DNA of 59,239 bases, from NCBI GenBank assembly GCA_021159335.1, contig JAGGRZ010000133.1, forward strand, positions 1-59,239, written 5' to 3'. This stretch comes from a bacterium (GTDB lineage Bacteria > UBP14 > UBA6098 > B30-G16). Below, in pieces: positions 1-10,460 of this stretch. The position numbers and the translations under genes are program-made. Below the pieces are notes generated by a model. It was given only the letters and a program-made list of their open reading frames with translations, was not told the DNA's origin and searched no databases. Every line of letters begins with the position of its first letter. Positions within the stretch are counted from its first letter, which is position 1.

Positions 1-1133
1 TAGCAGCTTACCCCCTCGGGGTGAAGATGAGTGGGCTCGCCGAACGCTATCACGGGCGCATTGGTGACATCCATAAGGCATACCTCGACCACTCCTGTGT
101 AGCCTCTTGACGGTATATCGGTGTGCATTGTCATAACGCCGAATCTTCGCCAGCCTATGTGTTTTCCTGGTGGCACTATCCAGAATGTTCCGGGGTCGCC
201 GTAGCGGACTGTGTCGATGAATGTGTCGCCTGTGATGGTTTCGAAGCGGATTATGAACCAGGCTGAAGTGGAGTCAAGAGCAAGATAAAATTTATACGCG
301 CTTTCTCCAAACAATGCTATATCTACAGATATTCTGGATGTTAACCCATCTCGGAGAATAGAGTCAGTTGACGGGAAATAATCCAATTTGTATCTCGGTG
401 CTCTCGACCACTGGAAAAGATACAATGAACTATCTATCACAGGCTCTGAGCATAATCCACTATCGTTGCAGAATGGTGAAACAACAAAATTCAAGCATCC
501 ATAGCCATCTCTCGGAAAAAGAAAAAATGTATCCATATAATAAGCTCCAAAATATAAATCCCATATTCCTGATGATATATTGACCAAATGAACATTGGTG
601 CTTAAATCACAATACGGTTCATCATATGTTTTAAGCGATTCACAGATAATCGATGTGTCGGATGGGAATATAAGTGTATCGCAGGATAAAAGAACAGTAT
701 CCCAAATACAATCTGTTAATGAATAAATCAGATGTGGGCTATCAATATATCCAGAATAAACATAATAATGATATATAGGGTTTTTATTTAAGCTTATCAC
801 AGGATTACATGGGCAGAAATACGGTGTATCCGTTGTATCGCACAATAATATTGTGTCTATTATAGACCCAGTTATGAGCCCAAATCTTAATGGTAAATTG
901 TATATTGAATCGGCTAATGTATCAGTTATCCTTACTCTCCCTATTTCGACGAGTGGGTTCAGAGGCTGGGAAAGAAACTTTATATTTGCATAATAAGATG
1001 TATCTCCCCCTTCAACTATCATTGTTGCATGTAATAAAACTGTGTCCAGTGATTTCGGATATAATATTTCTACTTTTGGTTGAGCGAAAGAAATAACAAA
1101 CAACAAATACAAAATTAATTTCTTATATATCAT
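1..1133 (-). CDS. Secreted protein, 3' end outside the window (partial)
   Basis: An open minus-strand frame runs from an ATG at 1133 to the window edge, giving 377 codons without a stop. The product starts with a short signal peptide ([18 protein letters not shown]) and continues as a Ser/Thr/Asp-rich sequence poor in Lys, typical of exported beta-rich proteins here. A Cys-rich stretch with several paired Cys lies roughly at residues 85-160. The start overlaps the prfA stop as ATGA, so it is probably translated by coupling as the last gene of the prfA operon. I do not recognise a family, and any C-terminal sorting tail would lie off the left edge. The codon pattern and signal peptide make this a real gene; the function is unknown. 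Confidence 0.75.
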   Translation of the reverse strand, partial: MIYKKLILYLLFVISFAQPKVEILYPKSLDTVLLHATMIVEGGDTSYYANIKFLSQPLNPLVEIGRVRITDTLADSIYNLPLRFGLITGSIIDTILLCDTTDTPYFCPCNPVISLNKNPIYHYYVYSGYIDSPHLIYSLTDCIWDTVLLSCDTLIFPSDTSIICESLKTYDEPYCDLSTNVHLVNISSGIWDLYFGAYYMDTFFLFPRDGYGCLNFVVSPFCNDSGLCSEPVIDSSLYLFQWSRAPRYKLDYFPSTDSILRDGLTSRISVDIALFGESAYKFYLALDSTSAWFIIRFETITGDTFIDTVRYGDPGTFWIVPPGKHIGWRRFGVMTMHTDIPSRGYTGVVEVCLMDVTNAPVIAFGEPTHLHPEGVSC

Positions 1134-2218
1134 AAATTTCCTCCTTTACTCTCCAAAACCCTCTCCGCCCATGCTGCTTGAAGCGCTTCAAAAAGCTCGT
1201 CCAGCTCGCCCTCCATAACCGCATCAAGATTATACGCAGTATATCCTATTCGATGGTCGGTTATACGATTTTGAGGAAAATTATATGTTCTTATTTTCTC
1301 CGAACGGTCACCCGTCCCTATCTGAAGTTTTCTCTTTTGATCAATCTCCTGCTCAACTTCCTTCCTCTTTAATTCAGCAAGTTTTGATGCCAGAATTCGC
1401 ATGGCAAGCGAGCGATTTTTATGCTGAGAGCGTTCTGCCTGGCATGTCACAACAATCCCTGTCGGTATATGTGTTATCCTGACAGCTGTCTCAACTTTAT
1501 TCACATGTTGACCACCTGCACCAGATGCTCTAAAAGTATCAATTTTTATATCGTCGGGATTTATCTCTATCTCTTCGACCGACATTTCCGGCAGAACGGC
1601 CACGGACGCAGCCGAGGTATGTATTCGACCACCCGATTCGGTTATTGGAATCCTTTGAACTCTATGTACTCCCGATTCAAAACGCAATAATCTATATGCA
1701 TCATCTCCGCGAACTATATATATTATTTCTTTATATCCTCCAAGGTCAGTTTCATTTTTATCTATAACTTCAATCTCCCACCCTTTTTTCTCCGCATATT
1801 TTGAATACATTTTAAATAGGTCAGCAGCGAAAAGAGCAGCTTCCTCGCCACCCGTTCCCGCTCTTATCTCCATTATTACCGCCCTTCCAAAATTGGGGTC
1901 AGGCGGTGAAAGTAACGCAAGTATCTTGGATTTAAGCGTTTCTGCCTCTTTCCTGAGTTCAGCTAACTCATCACTGGCTAATTTTGCTAACTCATCGTCA
2001 GAGGAATTTATGATTTTTTCGTCCTCATCAATCTGCTGCAACACCTCTTTGTAGTTCTCTCGCAACTTCAAAAGCTCGCTAAGACGTTTATATTCACGAT
2101 TAAGCTTTCTATATTTTTCTATATCAGATATAATTTCCCGCTTGGAAAGTAGTTTTTCAAGTTCCCCAATTTTCTCCTCAAGGTTTGATAAAATATTTAT
2201 CAAGTCATCGTTTCTCAT
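1130..2218 (-). CDS. prfA: Peptide chain release factor 1
   Basis: Class I release factor that reads UAA/UAG and triggers peptidyl-tRNA hydrolysis on the ribosome. The GGQ loop is present ([15 protein letters not shown]), and the codon-recognition tripeptide is PIT within [15 protein letters not shown], which matches the P-x-T signature of RF1 and not the SPF of RF2. About 362 aa, normal for RF1. An in-frame TTG lies 12 nt upstream, but the ATG at 2218 forms an ATGA overlap with the preceding secreted-protein gene, as elsewhere in this operon, and I prefer it. No prmC methyltransferase gene follows, although prfA-prmC is a common pair elsewhere; a secreted-protein gene follows instead. Confidence 0.96.
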   Translation of the reverse strand: MRNDDLINILSNLEEKIGELEKLLSKREIISDIEKYRKLNREYKRLSELLKLRENYKEVLQQIDEDEKIINSSDDELAKLASDELAELRKEAETLKSKILALLSPPDPNFGRAVIMEIRAGTGGEEAALFAADLFKMYSKYAEKKGWEIEVIDKNETDLGGYKEIIYIVRGDDAYRLLRFESGVHRVQRIPITESGGRIHTSAASVAVLPEMSVEEIEINPDDIKIDTFRASGAGGQHVNKVETAVRITHIPTGIVVTCQAERSQHKNRSLAMRILASKLAELKRKEVEQEIDQKRKLQIGTGDRSEKIRTYNFPQNRITDHRIGYTAYNLDAVMEGELDELFEALQAAWAERVLESKGGNL

Positions 2219-3162
2219 TTTATAACGCAAAACTTTATACTTTTGATCCCGCCAGCATACTTCAACCTTGCGATATACATACCAGATTTTCTAATGAAGT
2301 TTACTTTAACCTCACCACGACCAAAAACTGGGCATTCATAAATCATATTTCCGGAAACATCAAATATACCCAATTCACCCGTTCCGTTTATATTGTATAC
2401 AATCCTACTATTAGCGTTAAACGGATTAGGCGAACAATAAAACTCTATCCTATCAGGAATCTGCGTTTCCTCCACTCCAGGAATCCTTATCACAAATATA
2501 TTTATACTATCAGAGAACCGTCCACCACCACCTACGAATATAAACGGTCCCCATTCGCCCAGATATGTTCCCATAGGTTCCATCCTCGGGAATGAATCCG
2601 GTATATTGTTCCCATTAAGGTCGTCATAAGCGACAAGAATTTTTAACCCCGACTTCGATATGACATCATATTCAGCACTTCGAATGTTATATACAGTCTC
2701 GACCACAAAAGTCCGCGCAGAAAAGTCAAAAGTATAAATATTTAATTTTAAACTATCATAAGATCCCATATATCTTATGTGTCCCCTTATATGACCAATC
2801 GTATCGAGCTCAACATCAATCCCCGTGGCAACACCGCCTGTAGTATATACATCATCAGGATACATACCCATAGGGTCGCCTGACCTAAGTATCAATCCCC
2901 GCCGTTTCGCGCCGAAAACTATATATCCTCTTCCATCTACTATAGAATCACTATTTAGCGTATAACTTCCGGGTAGCAAAAGCACCGTCATAGGTATGTC
3001 AGTTATCGATATAGAACCCGCTAACAACTGAAGAAGCATAGTACGAGTCATTGCAGCAACAAAATAACTTCCGACCCCGCCATGAGGATATATAAGTCTT
3101 CCAGAAATCGTGCCGCCAAGCGCTAAACTAAACAAAGCAAATATTATAATAAATCGTTTCAT
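2215..3162 (-). CDS. Secreted protein with C-terminal sorting-type domain
   Basis: 315 aa. It has an N-terminal signal peptide ([17 protein letters not shown]), a beta-rich middle, and a final ~75 residues that begin with [16 protein letters not shown] and end in the pattern 'sGmYiarl...ksikFcVIK'. This tail is the beta-sandwich type used as a T9SS type A signal or its FlgD-Ig-like relative in FCB bacteria. The middle (residues about 20-230) has repeated [17 protein letters not shown] elements suggestive of carboxypeptidase-regulatory-like folds, but I cannot name a family. The start has a G-rich ribosome-binding site (GGGGGTG) just upstream. The gene lies between a beta-barrel gene and prfA and overlaps prfA by 4 nt. 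Function unknown; export to the cell surface is inferred. Confidence 0.8.
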   Translation of the reverse strand: MKRFIIIFALFSLALGGTISGRLIYPHGGVGSYFVAAMTRTMLLQLLAGSISITDIPMTVLLLPGSYTLNSDSIVDGRGYIVFGAKRRGLILRSGDPMGMYPDDVYTTGGVATGIDVELDTIGHIRGHIRYMGSYDSLKLNIYTFDFSARTFVVETVYNIRSAEYDVISKSGLKILVAYDDLNGNNIPDSFPRMEPMGTYLGEWGPFIFVGGGGRFSDSINIFVIRIPGVEETQIPDRIEFYCSPNPFNANSRIVYNINGTGELGIFDVSGNMIYECPVFGRGEVKVNFIRKSGMYIARLKYAGGIKSIKFCVIK

Positions 3163-3197
3163 AGCTCACCCCCAAAATATAATTTCGCCGAAATCGT

Positions 3198-3740
3198 CTA
3201 AAAGCTCGTTTCCCAATTGCCCTGAACACCACCGCCAAAGCTGAATCCGCCCGATCGCGGATCAGTAATGTCCGAAAGTATATATTTTACGCTTAATGAC
3301 ATGGAAAATCCCGTCGTGGGTCTGAACTCAAAACCTCCCAACGCCTGAACACCCACAGTAGCCGATTGTTCATCGCCCCATTTCTTAAGATATGCCCCAA
3401 TACCACCGCCTACAAAGGGGTCGAAGACACCCTTGCCAAAAGGATGAAACTCGCCGTTAATCTGAATCGGGATTAATGTAGTAGTTCTGCCTTCTTCGTT
3501 GTATTGCGTCCATCCAGCCGAGAATTCGGCAGCAAACCTATCAGACACTCTGTATTTTGCTGTAACCTCGAAAAGCATGGTCGTAATAGATGTTCCTGGT
3601 GGATTGTAAAGCGAAACTCTGGCGCCAACCTTAAGATTCCTGTCTTTAGTCCGGCTCCTCCTGCTTGAGGCATAAGAAAAATCCATGCTAAATGTCACAA
3701 TCGCCACCAAAACAAAAGCTGTCAATGCGCTATTTCTCAT
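3198..3740 (-). CDS. Small outer-membrane beta-barrel protein
   Basis: About 180 aa from the ATG at 3740, which has a GAGGAGG site 5 nt upstream; a longer in-frame start exists but lacks such a site. A signal peptide (MRNSALTAFVLVAIVTFSMDFSYA) is followed by alternating polar/aromatic strands with Gly turns (FDPFVGGGIGAYLKKW, GGFEFRPTTGFSMSLSVKYIL), as in OmpW/OmpA-like eight-stranded barrels. The last residue is Phe (NWETSF), consistent with the C-terminal aromatic of BAM substrates. The start lies inside the end of pdxA (11-nt overlap), so the two are probably co-translated. Specific role unknown. Confidence 0.75.
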   Translation of the reverse strand: MRNSALTAFVLVAIVTFSMDFSYASSRRSRTKDRNLKVGARVSLYNPPGTSITTMLFEVTAKYRVSDRFAAEFSAGWTQYNEEGRTTTLIPIQINGEFHPFGKGVFDPFVGGGIGAYLKKWGDEQSATVGVQALGGFEFRPTTGFSMSLSVKYILSDITDPRSGGFSFGGGVQGNWETSF

Positions 3741-4707
3741 AATTCCTCCTCTCAATTAATTTCTTAGCGAAAAAAGCCGCGTAACGCAACGCATTAATGA
3801 AACTAAGCGGATTTGCTATACCTTTTCCCGCAATGTCCATAGCGGTGCCATGGTCAGGGCTCGTTCTCACGAACGGCAACCCAAGGGTAAGATTAACTCC
3901 ATAATAAAACCCCAATGTTTTTAGCGGAATCAACCCCTGGTCATGATACATAGCAAGATAAGCATCAAATCGCCGTCGCTGAACCGCAAGAAATGCTGTA
4001 TCCGGAACAAGAGGACCAACAACTCTTATCCCAATATTCGATGCGGCATCCAAAGCCTTCTTGATTGTCTCCTCCTCCTTGCCGAATTCACCAGCTTCTC
4101 CAGCGTGGGGATTAAGCCCAAGAACGCCTATTACAGGTTCCTTCACCCCGAAAAAACTAACTAAGCCATGATTAATCCTTATTATGTGCCCCAGTATTCT
4201 TTCTTCATCGATATATGAAACAACTTCAGAAAGCGGAACATGGGTTGAAACCAATCCAACTCTTATTCTTTGGTCAAAGAGCAACATCGTTACTCTCGAA
4301 TCAAAACTTTGTGCGAGCATTTCCGTGTGCCCGCTAAACTTCTCACCGCATAGCGTTATGGCTTTTTTCGACACAGGCGCAGTAACCAGCGCTTCACCGT
4401 GCCCATTCTTAATAAGTTCCATCGCCTTAAGTAGACTCATAAAAGACGCTTTTCCGCAAACATCATTGACAACACCCACCGGATACTCAACTTCTTCTGC
4501 AGCGGAAACAAAATCAATCTCACCGCGATCCAACTTTTCCAGAAATTTCTTTGCCCAATAAAACCTATCCGCAAGCTTGACGAAGGGGCTTATAGCACCG
4601 ACCAAAAATATCCTTGTGCCTGATGGGATGTATCTCGAAAGCGTTTTCGCAATAATTTCTGGACCTATACCCGCAGGGTCACCCATTGTAACAAGAATCT
4701 CTATCAT
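3730..4707 (-). CDS. pdxA: 4-hydroxythreonine-4-phosphate dehydrogenase (PdxA)
   Basis: NAD-dependent oxidation of 4-phosphohydroxy-L-threonine in the DXP-independent-of-PdxS route to pyridoxal phosphate. The protein begins TMGDPAGIGPEII, the PdxA signature, and keeps SGHTEMLA, the metal-ligand His in HDQGLIPLK, and RTSPDHGTAMDIAGKG near the C terminus. About 325 aa, the normal family length. The start is the ATG at 4707, with a GTG directly before it at 4710. PdxJ and the other B6 genes are not in the window. PdxA paralogues in some bacteria act on other 4-hydroxythreonine-type or tetronate phosphates, so the exact substrate is inferred. Downstream of the UPF0210 gene with a short gap, it is probably in the same operon. 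Confidence 0.92.
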   Translation of the reverse strand: MIEILVTMGDPAGIGPEIIAKTLSRYIPSGTRIFLVGAISPFVKLADRFYWAKKFLEKLDRGEIDFVSAAEEVEYPVGVVNDVCGKASFMSLLKAMELIKNGHGEALVTAPVSKKAITLCGEKFSGHTEMLAQSFDSRVTMLLFDQRIRVGLVSTHVPLSEVVSYIDEERILGHIIRINHGLVSFFGVKEPVIGVLGLNPHAGEAGEFGKEEETIKKALDAASNIGIRVVGPLVPDTAFLAVQRRRFDAYLAMYHDQGLIPLKTLGFYYGVNLTLGLPFVRTSPDHGTAMDIAGKGIANPLSFINALRYAAFFAKKLIERRNYEK

Positions 4708-4722
4708 CACACGATTTTTCTG

Positions 4723-6081
4723 CTAATTGTGGAAAGAAGTTATCGGAGGCGGGATTCTTCCACCCCTTTGCACAAAAACGGTGCTCTTGAATTCATGAAC
4801 TTCCTGGACTATAGCCTTGCCAAGCAGGCCTCCATAGTCAACTATATCACCTGGTTTCGCACCCTCAATAGGTATTATTCTTACAGCTTCTGTTTTATCG
4901 TTTATTATTCCTATCATAAGCTCATCCGCTATTATTGCTGCTATTGTTTCCTCCGGGGTATCGCCCGGTATTGCCACCATATCGAGCCCCACGGAGCACG
5001 CAGCGGTCATAGCTTCAAGTTTATCCAGCGACAAAGCGCCAGCGGCTACAGCGCGAACCATTCCAGAATCCTCGCTTACAGGTATAAAAGTGCCGGACAA
5101 CCCACCCACCATTGAAGTCGCCATGACTCCGCCTTTCTTTACGGCATCCGTGAGCATGGCTACTGCCGCTGTTGTGCCATGAGTTCCCGTTTTCTCAAGT
5201 CCCATAGCCTCAAGAATTTCGGCAACGCTATCGCCTATAGCTGGGGTCGGTGCTAACGAAACATCAACTATACCAAAACTAACGCCCAATTTCTCTGCAA
5301 CCATTTTACCTATAAGTGCACCTGCTCTCGTTATTTTGAAAGCGACTCTTTTTATGGTCTCATACAGGGTTTGAAGGTCAGCCTCAGGTCCAAGCGCCTT
5401 AACAGCCTCAAGAACCACCCCAGGACCGCTTATACCCACATTAAGCGCCGCTTCAGGCTCGCCAACACCATGAAATGCACCCGCAATAAATGGATTGTCC
5501 TCCGGAACATTAGCGAAAACGACCAGTCTCGCACATCCTATTCCACGGTCAGTGCGTCTTGCAACCTCTTTTATTATCCTCGCCATCTGACGAGTAGCAT
5601 CCATGTTAAGTCCTGCATGAGTCGAACCCAATGAAACACAACTGCAAACCCTTTGTGTGGTCGATATAGCCTCGGGAATGGTTTCAATAAAAGCTTCCTC
5701 AGCCTTTGTCGCCCCCTTGTGAACGAGCGCACCGTATCCGCCAATAAAATCTATTCCTATCTCTTCGCCAGCCTTGTCAAGCATGTGCGCCGCATAGGTG
5801 AAATCATTAGGGTTCCCACCAGCAAGAACGAGCGAGAGAGGCGTGGTTGCTATACGCTTATTTATTATAGGTATGCCGAACTTCATCTGGATATCATCAG
5901 TAACTTTAACGAAGTCGTGGGCAATGCGCATCACTTTATCGTAGATTTTCTGCGCGGTAGTCTTAACATCCCCCGTAGCACAATCCCAGAGCGAAATGCC
6001 AAGTGTAGTGGTCCTTATGTCGAAATGCGCTACTTCGGACGAATGAATAGTCTCAAGTATTTCCTCAAGCGTATAATTCAT
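4723..6081 (-). CDS. UPF0210 / DUF711 (PFL-like) family protein
   Basis: 452 aa from the ATG at 6081 ([13 protein letters not shown]), the usual family start; an in-frame TTG 33 nt further upstream would add an atypical N terminus. The sequence carries the family hallmarks: [14 protein letters not shown] near the N terminus, then [51 protein letters not shown] and [16 protein letters not shown]. Structures of this family show a pyruvate-formate-lyase-like barrel without a known reaction; the biochemical role is not established. In Firmicutes the gene commonly follows a small ACT-domain gene, which is absent here. It sits between a hexose-phosphate mutase and pdxA on the same strand. Confidence 0.88.
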   Translation of the reverse strand: MNYTLEEILETIHSSEVAHFDIRTTTLGISLWDCATGDVKTTAQKIYDKVMRIAHDFVKVTDDIQMKFGIPIINKRIATTPLSLVLAGGNPNDFTYAAHMLDKAGEEIGIDFIGGYGALVHKGATKAEEAFIETIPEAISTTQRVCSCVSLGSTHAGLNMDATRQMARIIKEVARRTDRGIGCARLVVFANVPEDNPFIAGAFHGVGEPEAALNVGISGPGVVLEAVKALGPEADLQTLYETIKRVAFKITRAGALIGKMVAEKLGVSFGIVDVSLAPTPAIGDSVAEILEAMGLEKTGTHGTTAAVAMLTDAVKKGGVMATSMVGGLSGTFIPVSEDSGMVRAVAAGALSLDKLEAMTAACSVGLDMVAIPGDTPEETIAAIIADELMIGIINDKTEAVRIIPIEGAKPGDIVDYGGLLGKAIVQEVHEFKSTVFVQRGGRIPPPITSFHN

Positions 6082-6161
6082 AAGACATTTACACAAATTG
6101 AAATTAAAACCCAAAAAAGACTATGTCAACTGGTGTTCGCAATAGCTCGTCATTTTTAGTC

Positions 6162-7508
6162 TCAGCTCCTCGAATGTTTCTCAACAATTTTCTTAGCCTC
6201 AAAAACAATCCTCTTGGCTTCGCTTTCCTCAGTTGATTCTGCAATAATTCTCACCACAGGCTCCGTATTGGATTGCCTCACATGTAAAAAACCATGCTCT
6301 AATCCAAGCCATACGCCATCATCAAAATTTTCGGTTTTATGAGGGAATCGATTGACAATCTCGTCGCACACCCTTTTGAAATCTCCGCTAAAGGCTACTT
6401 TTGACTTTACCATAAACATTCTTGGCAGCGATGATACTATTTCGGAAAGTCTTTTGCCAGTTCTTGCAAGCAATGATAAAACTAATGCCACAGCTGTAAG
6501 GCTGTCACGCACCGGATGAACATCCAAAACTATAACTCCACCGTTTCCTTCGCCGCCTATCTTTGCTCCCAGCTCAAGCATTTTTTTCGACCCCCAGAAT
6601 TCACCTACAGGAGCCCTATGAACCCTTACGCCAAACTTGCCAGAAAGCCAGTCTATAAGCGTTGAAGTCGATAGATTAACCACGATATCCGACCGCTCGT
6701 TTTCCAAAAATTGCCACGCTGCAAGCACCAGAGTTAGCTCCTCGCTCAGCGGAACACCTTTTTCGTCCACTAAGGTTAGACGGTCACCATCAGGGTCGGT
6801 GGCAAATCCAATGTCCGCACCAACTGTTCTGACGAGCTCAGAAAGCTGCGAAAGATTTTCCGGTTTGGGCTCCGGATCGTGGAGAAAAACACCATCCATA
6901 GCAGTCCCCACTGCTACCACCTTGGCTCCGAACCTCGAAAGCAGCTCAAGCACCGCTTTCGGTGCAACACCACCAACACCATCATAAGCGACGAAAAACT
7001 CACGCGCCCGTATAGCATCCACATCTACATATGGCAATCCCAAGACCTTTTCAATGTGCTTCTCGACGCAATCCTCGCATCGAGCCAATTTTCCCACATG
7101 TTCATAATCCGCAAATTCTACTTTGCCACCATGCTCACTGATTCCGCTCCAGAATTCCATCGGCAGATATAAACCGTTTGAGTCAAAAAGTTTTAGAGCA
7201 TTCCATTCGGGTGGATTATGCGACGCCGTTATAGCAATCCCGCCACAAGCTTTGCTATGCTTTACGCATAACGCCAAAGTCGGAGTGGGAAGCAACCCAC
7301 AATCAACGACATCAAAGCCAGTAAGCATTAGATAACCAGCTACAAAATTTTTTATTGCTTCTCCCGATGGTCTCGTGTCGCGCCCCAAGAGGATTTTGCC
7401 TTTGGAAACAAAATTCGCGTAAGCACGAAGAACGCTTTCCAAAACATCAGGTGTTAGCGACTCGCCGACAATACCTCTTGCCCCCGATATCGATAGCTTG
7501 AGGGTCAA
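6162..7508 (-). CDS. Phosphohexomutase of the GlmM/phosphomannomutase type
   Basis: Alpha-D-phosphohexomutase superfamily. Four hallmarks are present in order: the phosphoserine loop AITASHNPPEWN (Ser near residue 96), the metal loop TDPDGDRL, the sugar loop GGEGNGGVI, and the phosphate-binding RQSNTEPVVRI near the C terminus. The start is judged to be TTG at 7508 because a GAGGAGG site lies 7 nt upstream; an in-frame TTG at 7514 overlaps the accA stop but is too close to that site. The protein then begins MTLKLSISGARGIVG. The sugar loop resembles archaeal-type glucosamine-phosphate mutases. A GlmU-type uridylyltransferase at 51805 and a PGI/PMI at 50696 would use or supply the same pool, so GlcN-6-P or Man-6-P are the likely substrates. 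Confidence 0.88.
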   Translation of the reverse strand: MTLKLSISGARGIVGESLTPDVLESVLRAYANFVSKGKILLGRDTRPSGEAIKNFVAGYLMLTGFDVVDCGLLPTPTLALCVKHSKACGGIAITASHNPPEWNALKLFDSNGLYLPMEFWSGISEHGGKVEFADYEHVGKLARCEDCVEKHIEKVLGLPYVDVDAIRAREFFVAYDGVGGVAPKAVLELLSRFGAKVVAVGTAMDGVFLHDPEPKPENLSQLSELVRTVGADIGFATDPDGDRLTLVDEKGVPLSEELTLVLAAWQFLENERSDIVVNLSTSTLIDWLSGKFGVRVHRAPVGEFWGSKKMLELGAKIGGEGNGGVIVLDVHPVRDSLTAVALVLSLLARTGKRLSEIVSSLPRMFMVKSKVAFSGDFKRVCDEIVNRFPHKTENFDDGVWLGLEHGFLHVRQSNTEPVVRIIAESTEESEAKRIVFEAKKIVEKHSRS

Positions 7509-7510
7509 TA

Positions 7511-8473
7511 TCAAACCTCCTCATAAACACCCATCTTGCGGTATTTCGCTATTCTCCTTTTGACGAGCTCCTCAGGTGGGATTTTGGTAAGTTTATCGAG
7601 CCATTTAAGTATTGCGGATTTAACCACCTGGGCGATAGCATCGTAATCAGAATGTGCGCCACCAGGTGGTTCAGGTATTATCTCGTCTATAACCCCGAGT
7701 TCAAGCAGGTCAGGTGCTGTGACTTTAAGCGTTTCAGCTGATTGGGGTGCTGCCTTGGCATCCCTGAAAAGAATCGCTGCACACCCCTCAGGAGAAATAA
7801 CCGAATACCAGGCGTTCTCAAGCATAAGAATAACATCACCAACACCTATCCCCAAAGCGCCACCAGAAGCGCCCTCCCCTATTATCACTATCACTATAGG
7901 GGTTCTAAGACGAGCCATCTCTCTTATATTGCGCGCTATAGCCTCAGCCTGTCCACGCTCCTCCGCACCTATACCAGGATATGCGCCAGGAGTATCTATA
8001 AATATTACAACCGGTAGACTGAATTTCTCCCCAAGTTTCATTATTCTTAGAGCTTTTCTATAGCCTTCTGGGTGCATCATTCCGAAGTTGCGCTTTATGT
8101 TCTCGCTGGCATCATGACCCTTTTGCTGTCCGATAACGACTACTTTGTAGCTTCCGATAGTGGCAAAACCAGTAACTACAGCTGGGTCATCGCGGAAATT
8201 CCTATCACCGTGAAGTTCTATAAAATTTACTGCTATACGCTCAAGATAATCGAGGGTGTACGGCCTTTTGGGGTGGCGAGCCACCATGACCCGCTGCCAG
8301 CGGGTAAGTTTGCTGTAAATTTCGGCTTTAAGTTTATTAAGCTTTAGCTCGAGGGACTTTATCTCATTATCAAGATTCACACCCTCCCTCGAGGATATCG
8401 ATTTCATCTCCTCAATTTTTTTCTGAAGCTCTATAATCGGTCGCTCAAAATCTAATGAGAATTCTCCTGCCAT
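7511..8473 (-). CDS. accA: Acetyl-CoA carboxylase carboxyltransferase subunit alpha
   Basis: Alpha subunit of the carboxyltransferase that moves CO2 from carboxybiotin to acetyl-CoA to make malonyl-CoA. 320 aa, full length. Conserved features: the N-terminal helical region, the RHPKRPYTLDYLE signature, GDRNFRDDPAVVTG, GQQKGHD, DTPGAYPGIGAEERGQ, and the oxyanion-type loop GEGASGGALGIG followed by ISPEGCA. The ATG at 8473 has a GGGGAGA site 3 nt upstream. accD is not adjacent. The final codons of accA contain the ribosome-binding site of the downstream mutase, so the two genes are probably co-expressed. Confidence 0.97.
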   Translation of the reverse strand: MAGEFSLDFERPIIELQKKIEEMKSISSREGVNLDNEIKSLELKLNKLKAEIYSKLTRWQRVMVARHPKRPYTLDYLERIAVNFIELHGDRNFRDDPAVVTGFATIGSYKVVVIGQQKGHDASENIKRNFGMMHPEGYRKALRIMKLGEKFSLPVVIFIDTPGAYPGIGAEERGQAEAIARNIREMARLRTPIVIVIIGEGASGGALGIGVGDVILMLENAWYSVISPEGCAAILFRDAKAAPQSAETLKVTAPDLLELGVIDEIIPEPPGGAHSDYDAIAQVVKSAILKWLDKLTKIPPEELVKRRIAKYRKMGVYEEV

Positions 8474-8499
8474 AGTTCTCCCCGAAATTTATTTCAGAT

Positions 8500-8528
8500 T
8501 AATAAACTAAAAAATTGGTATTGCGCAA
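8500..8528 (-). promoter_or_regulatory. Probable promoter of accA
   Basis: On the minus strand, TTGCGC (8528-8523) and TTATTA (8505-8500) are separated by 17 nt and end about 27 nt upstream of the accA start. The -35 box is part of a perfect palindrome, TTGCGCAA (8521-8528). The same 10-mer, ACTTGCGCAA, forms the -35 region of the small gene at 30850. Sequence-only prediction. Confidence 0.35.
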
Positions 8529-8581
8529 GTTTTTTTGCCCGAAACAAAGCCTGATGCCTGCCGATAAAACAAAAGAGGGCT

Positions 8582-10399
8582 TTACTGTGCTTGATTCTCA
8601 AACTTCCAGTAATGGAAGTAATAATCGAAAAACTCTCTTGCCAAGAATGCCCATGAACCCCCTGAACCACCGCTTTCAACGAAGACTACGACCAATATTT
8701 CCGGCTGCCTTGCATCAGCGAACGCCACGAACCACGCATGGTCGGCGCCATGAGGATTTTGCGCGGTTCCCGTTTTACCTGCAACAAGTATGTCATCCAT
8801 GTGAGCGCCATAACCAGTTGCCCACTCCTCGTTGCAAGTGCGTATCATGCCATCTATGACGGTGTTTATGGCATCCTGCGAAAATGGCAACCTGCCGCGG
8901 ATAACAGATGGTATCTCAATACGGTGGCGCAATTTAGGTTCTATGTACTTTACTATTTTTGGCTTCCAAACTATGCCCCTGTTGGCTATGGCAGCAAAAA
9001 ACTGAGCTACCTGAAGTGGTGTAGCCAAAAATTCCCCCTGCCCGATTATAAGATTTAAGAGGACTCCTCTTCCCCAGCCGCGACGTCCAAAGCGCCAGTT
9101 GTAATAGTCTCTGTTTGGCACAAGCCCTGAAGCTTCGAAGGGCAACTCTATGCCCGTTGGCTGTCCAAAGAAGCATTTTGTGGTATAATCGTACCACTTA
9201 TCAAGCCCAAGCTTTATCGCAATCTGATAGAAATAAATGTCACACGACTGGGCTATAGCCTCAAGCATATTGAGATAACCGTGTCCGAATGTGTTCCAGC
9301 AGAAAAAGTATCTATCGCCGTACCTCATAGCTCCCCTGCACGGTTGGGGCATTATTGAGCTCGCATTTGCTATTCCCTCGTCAACGGCGGCTGCTGCTGC
9401 AAGAATTTTCATGGGTGACGCGGGCGGGTAAAGTCCCTGATACCACCTGCAAAGCATTGGATGTGTCACGGGGTCGTTAAGTCGTGCCCATGTTGATTCA
9501 GCAATAGGTTTCGTGAAAATGGTCTGGTCAAAATCGGGTTTGGAGACTGCCGCTAAAATCTCGCCGTTATTAGGGTCCATAACGATAAATGCTCCCTCAG
9601 GCGCAACTGCAAAAATAGATTCTGCCGCCATCTGAAGCTTGGCATCTATGGTAAGCACGAGGTCGGCACCATTTTGAGGCGGTATGTCCCTGAAATCTTT
9701 TATCGGACCTATTATCTCACCAGTAGCGCTTACCTCAATAAACTTTGCTCCATCCCGTCCACGAAGCAGGTTGTCAAAATACCTTTCAACACCTTGCTTG
9801 CCAACCATATCACCCGCTTTAAGCCCCTCCTTGTACCTTTCCCTGAGCTCAGGAGCACTTATCTCCCCCACATAGCCAATAATGTGCGGTGCAAATTTCC
9901 CTAACGGATAATCTCTTACTGGTTCAACCTGGCTAATAACGCCGGGAAACTTATCTGGATGCTCAACAACCTGACTAACGATGGAAAAATCCACCCGACG
10001 CTTTATTGGAACCGGCAGATAGCCCGGAATCTTATTTTTTTCGTACTTTTGCCAGATAACCTCTTCAGGGACATCTATCAGACTTGACAACCTGCGCACA
10101 TACTCACTATCAGGAAGAAACTCGGCTGGGATTATTGAGATTGTGTATGTAGGCTTGTTTCTGACAATAAGAACACCGTTCCTATCGTATATCTTCCCTC
10201 GCGCCGAATGTGAAGGAACCACTCTAACACGGTTCTTCTCCGAAAGCGTGTAGTAGTAATTATGTTCTATTATCTGAAGTTTGATCAACCTCACCACGAT
10301 GATTAACGAGAAGGCAACCACAAAGGCAAAAAGGAGCTTTGCGTAATTCTCTTTTAAAACTGTGCTCGTTTTACTGACAGATTTCATACCAACTATCAT
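8582..10399 (-). CDS. mrdA: Penicillin-binding protein 2 (elongasome transpeptidase)
   Basis: Class B PBP that cross-links peptidoglycan during cell elongation with a RodA-type glycosyltransferase. One N-terminal membrane helix (LLFAFVVAFSLIIVVRLI) is followed by the PBP dimerisation domain with R-G-x-I-x-DRNG and then the transpeptidase domain. Active-site motifs are visible: SxxK as PPASPMKILAA, SxN-type as QSCDIYFY, and KTGTAQNPHG. About 605 aa, typical for MrdA. The start is uncertain: ATG at 10399 is taken, with TTG at 10423 and ATG at 10387 as alternatives. The usual partners mreBCD and rodA are not in the window. The gene is transcribed divergently from yidD. Confidence 0.95.
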   Translation of the reverse strand: MIVGMKSVSKTSTVLKENYAKLLFAFVVAFSLIIVVRLIKLQIIEHNYYYTLSEKNRVRVVPSHSARGKIYDRNGVLIVRNKPTYTISIIPAEFLPDSEYVRRLSSLIDVPEEVIWQKYEKNKIPGYLPVPIKRRVDFSIVSQVVEHPDKFPGVISQVEPVRDYPLGKFAPHIIGYVGEISAPELRERYKEGLKAGDMVGKQGVERYFDNLLRGRDGAKFIEVSATGEIIGPIKDFRDIPPQNGADLVLTIDAKLQMAAESIFAVAPEGAFIVMDPNNGEILAAVSKPDFDQTIFTKPIAESTWARLNDPVTHPMLCRWYQGLYPPASPMKILAAAAAVDEGIANASSIMPQPCRGAMRYGDRYFFCWNTFGHGYLNMLEAIAQSCDIYFYQIAIKLGLDKWYDYTTKCFFGQPTGIELPFEASGLVPNRDYYNWRFGRRGWGRGVLLNLIIGQGEFLATPLQVAQFFAAIANRGIVWKPKIVKYIEPKLRHRIEIPSVIRGRLPFSQDAINTVIDGMIRTCNEEWATGYGAHMDDILVAGKTGTAQNPHGADHAWFVAFADARQPEILVVVFVESGGSGGSWAFLAREFFDYYFHYWKFENQAQ

Positions 10400-10426
10400 A
10401 TCCTTGCATTCCTCTGCGGTCAAGAG

Positions 10427-10454
10427 TTGATTTTTCCTGATAACTTGCTATAAT
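10427..10454 (+). promoter_or_regulatory. Promoter of yidD
   Basis: TTGATT at 10427-10432 and a consensus TATAAT at 10449-10454 are separated by 16 nt. Transcription would begin around 10460-10462, essentially at the GTG start codon of yidD at 10461. This is the best -10 box seen in the window. Confidence 0.6.
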
Positions 10455-10460
10455 TCAAAT

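Noticed and set aside
8494-8679. Short minus-strand open frame over the end of mrdA
   Set aside because: It lies almost entirely in another frame of mrdA and has no own ribosome-binding site; a shadow.
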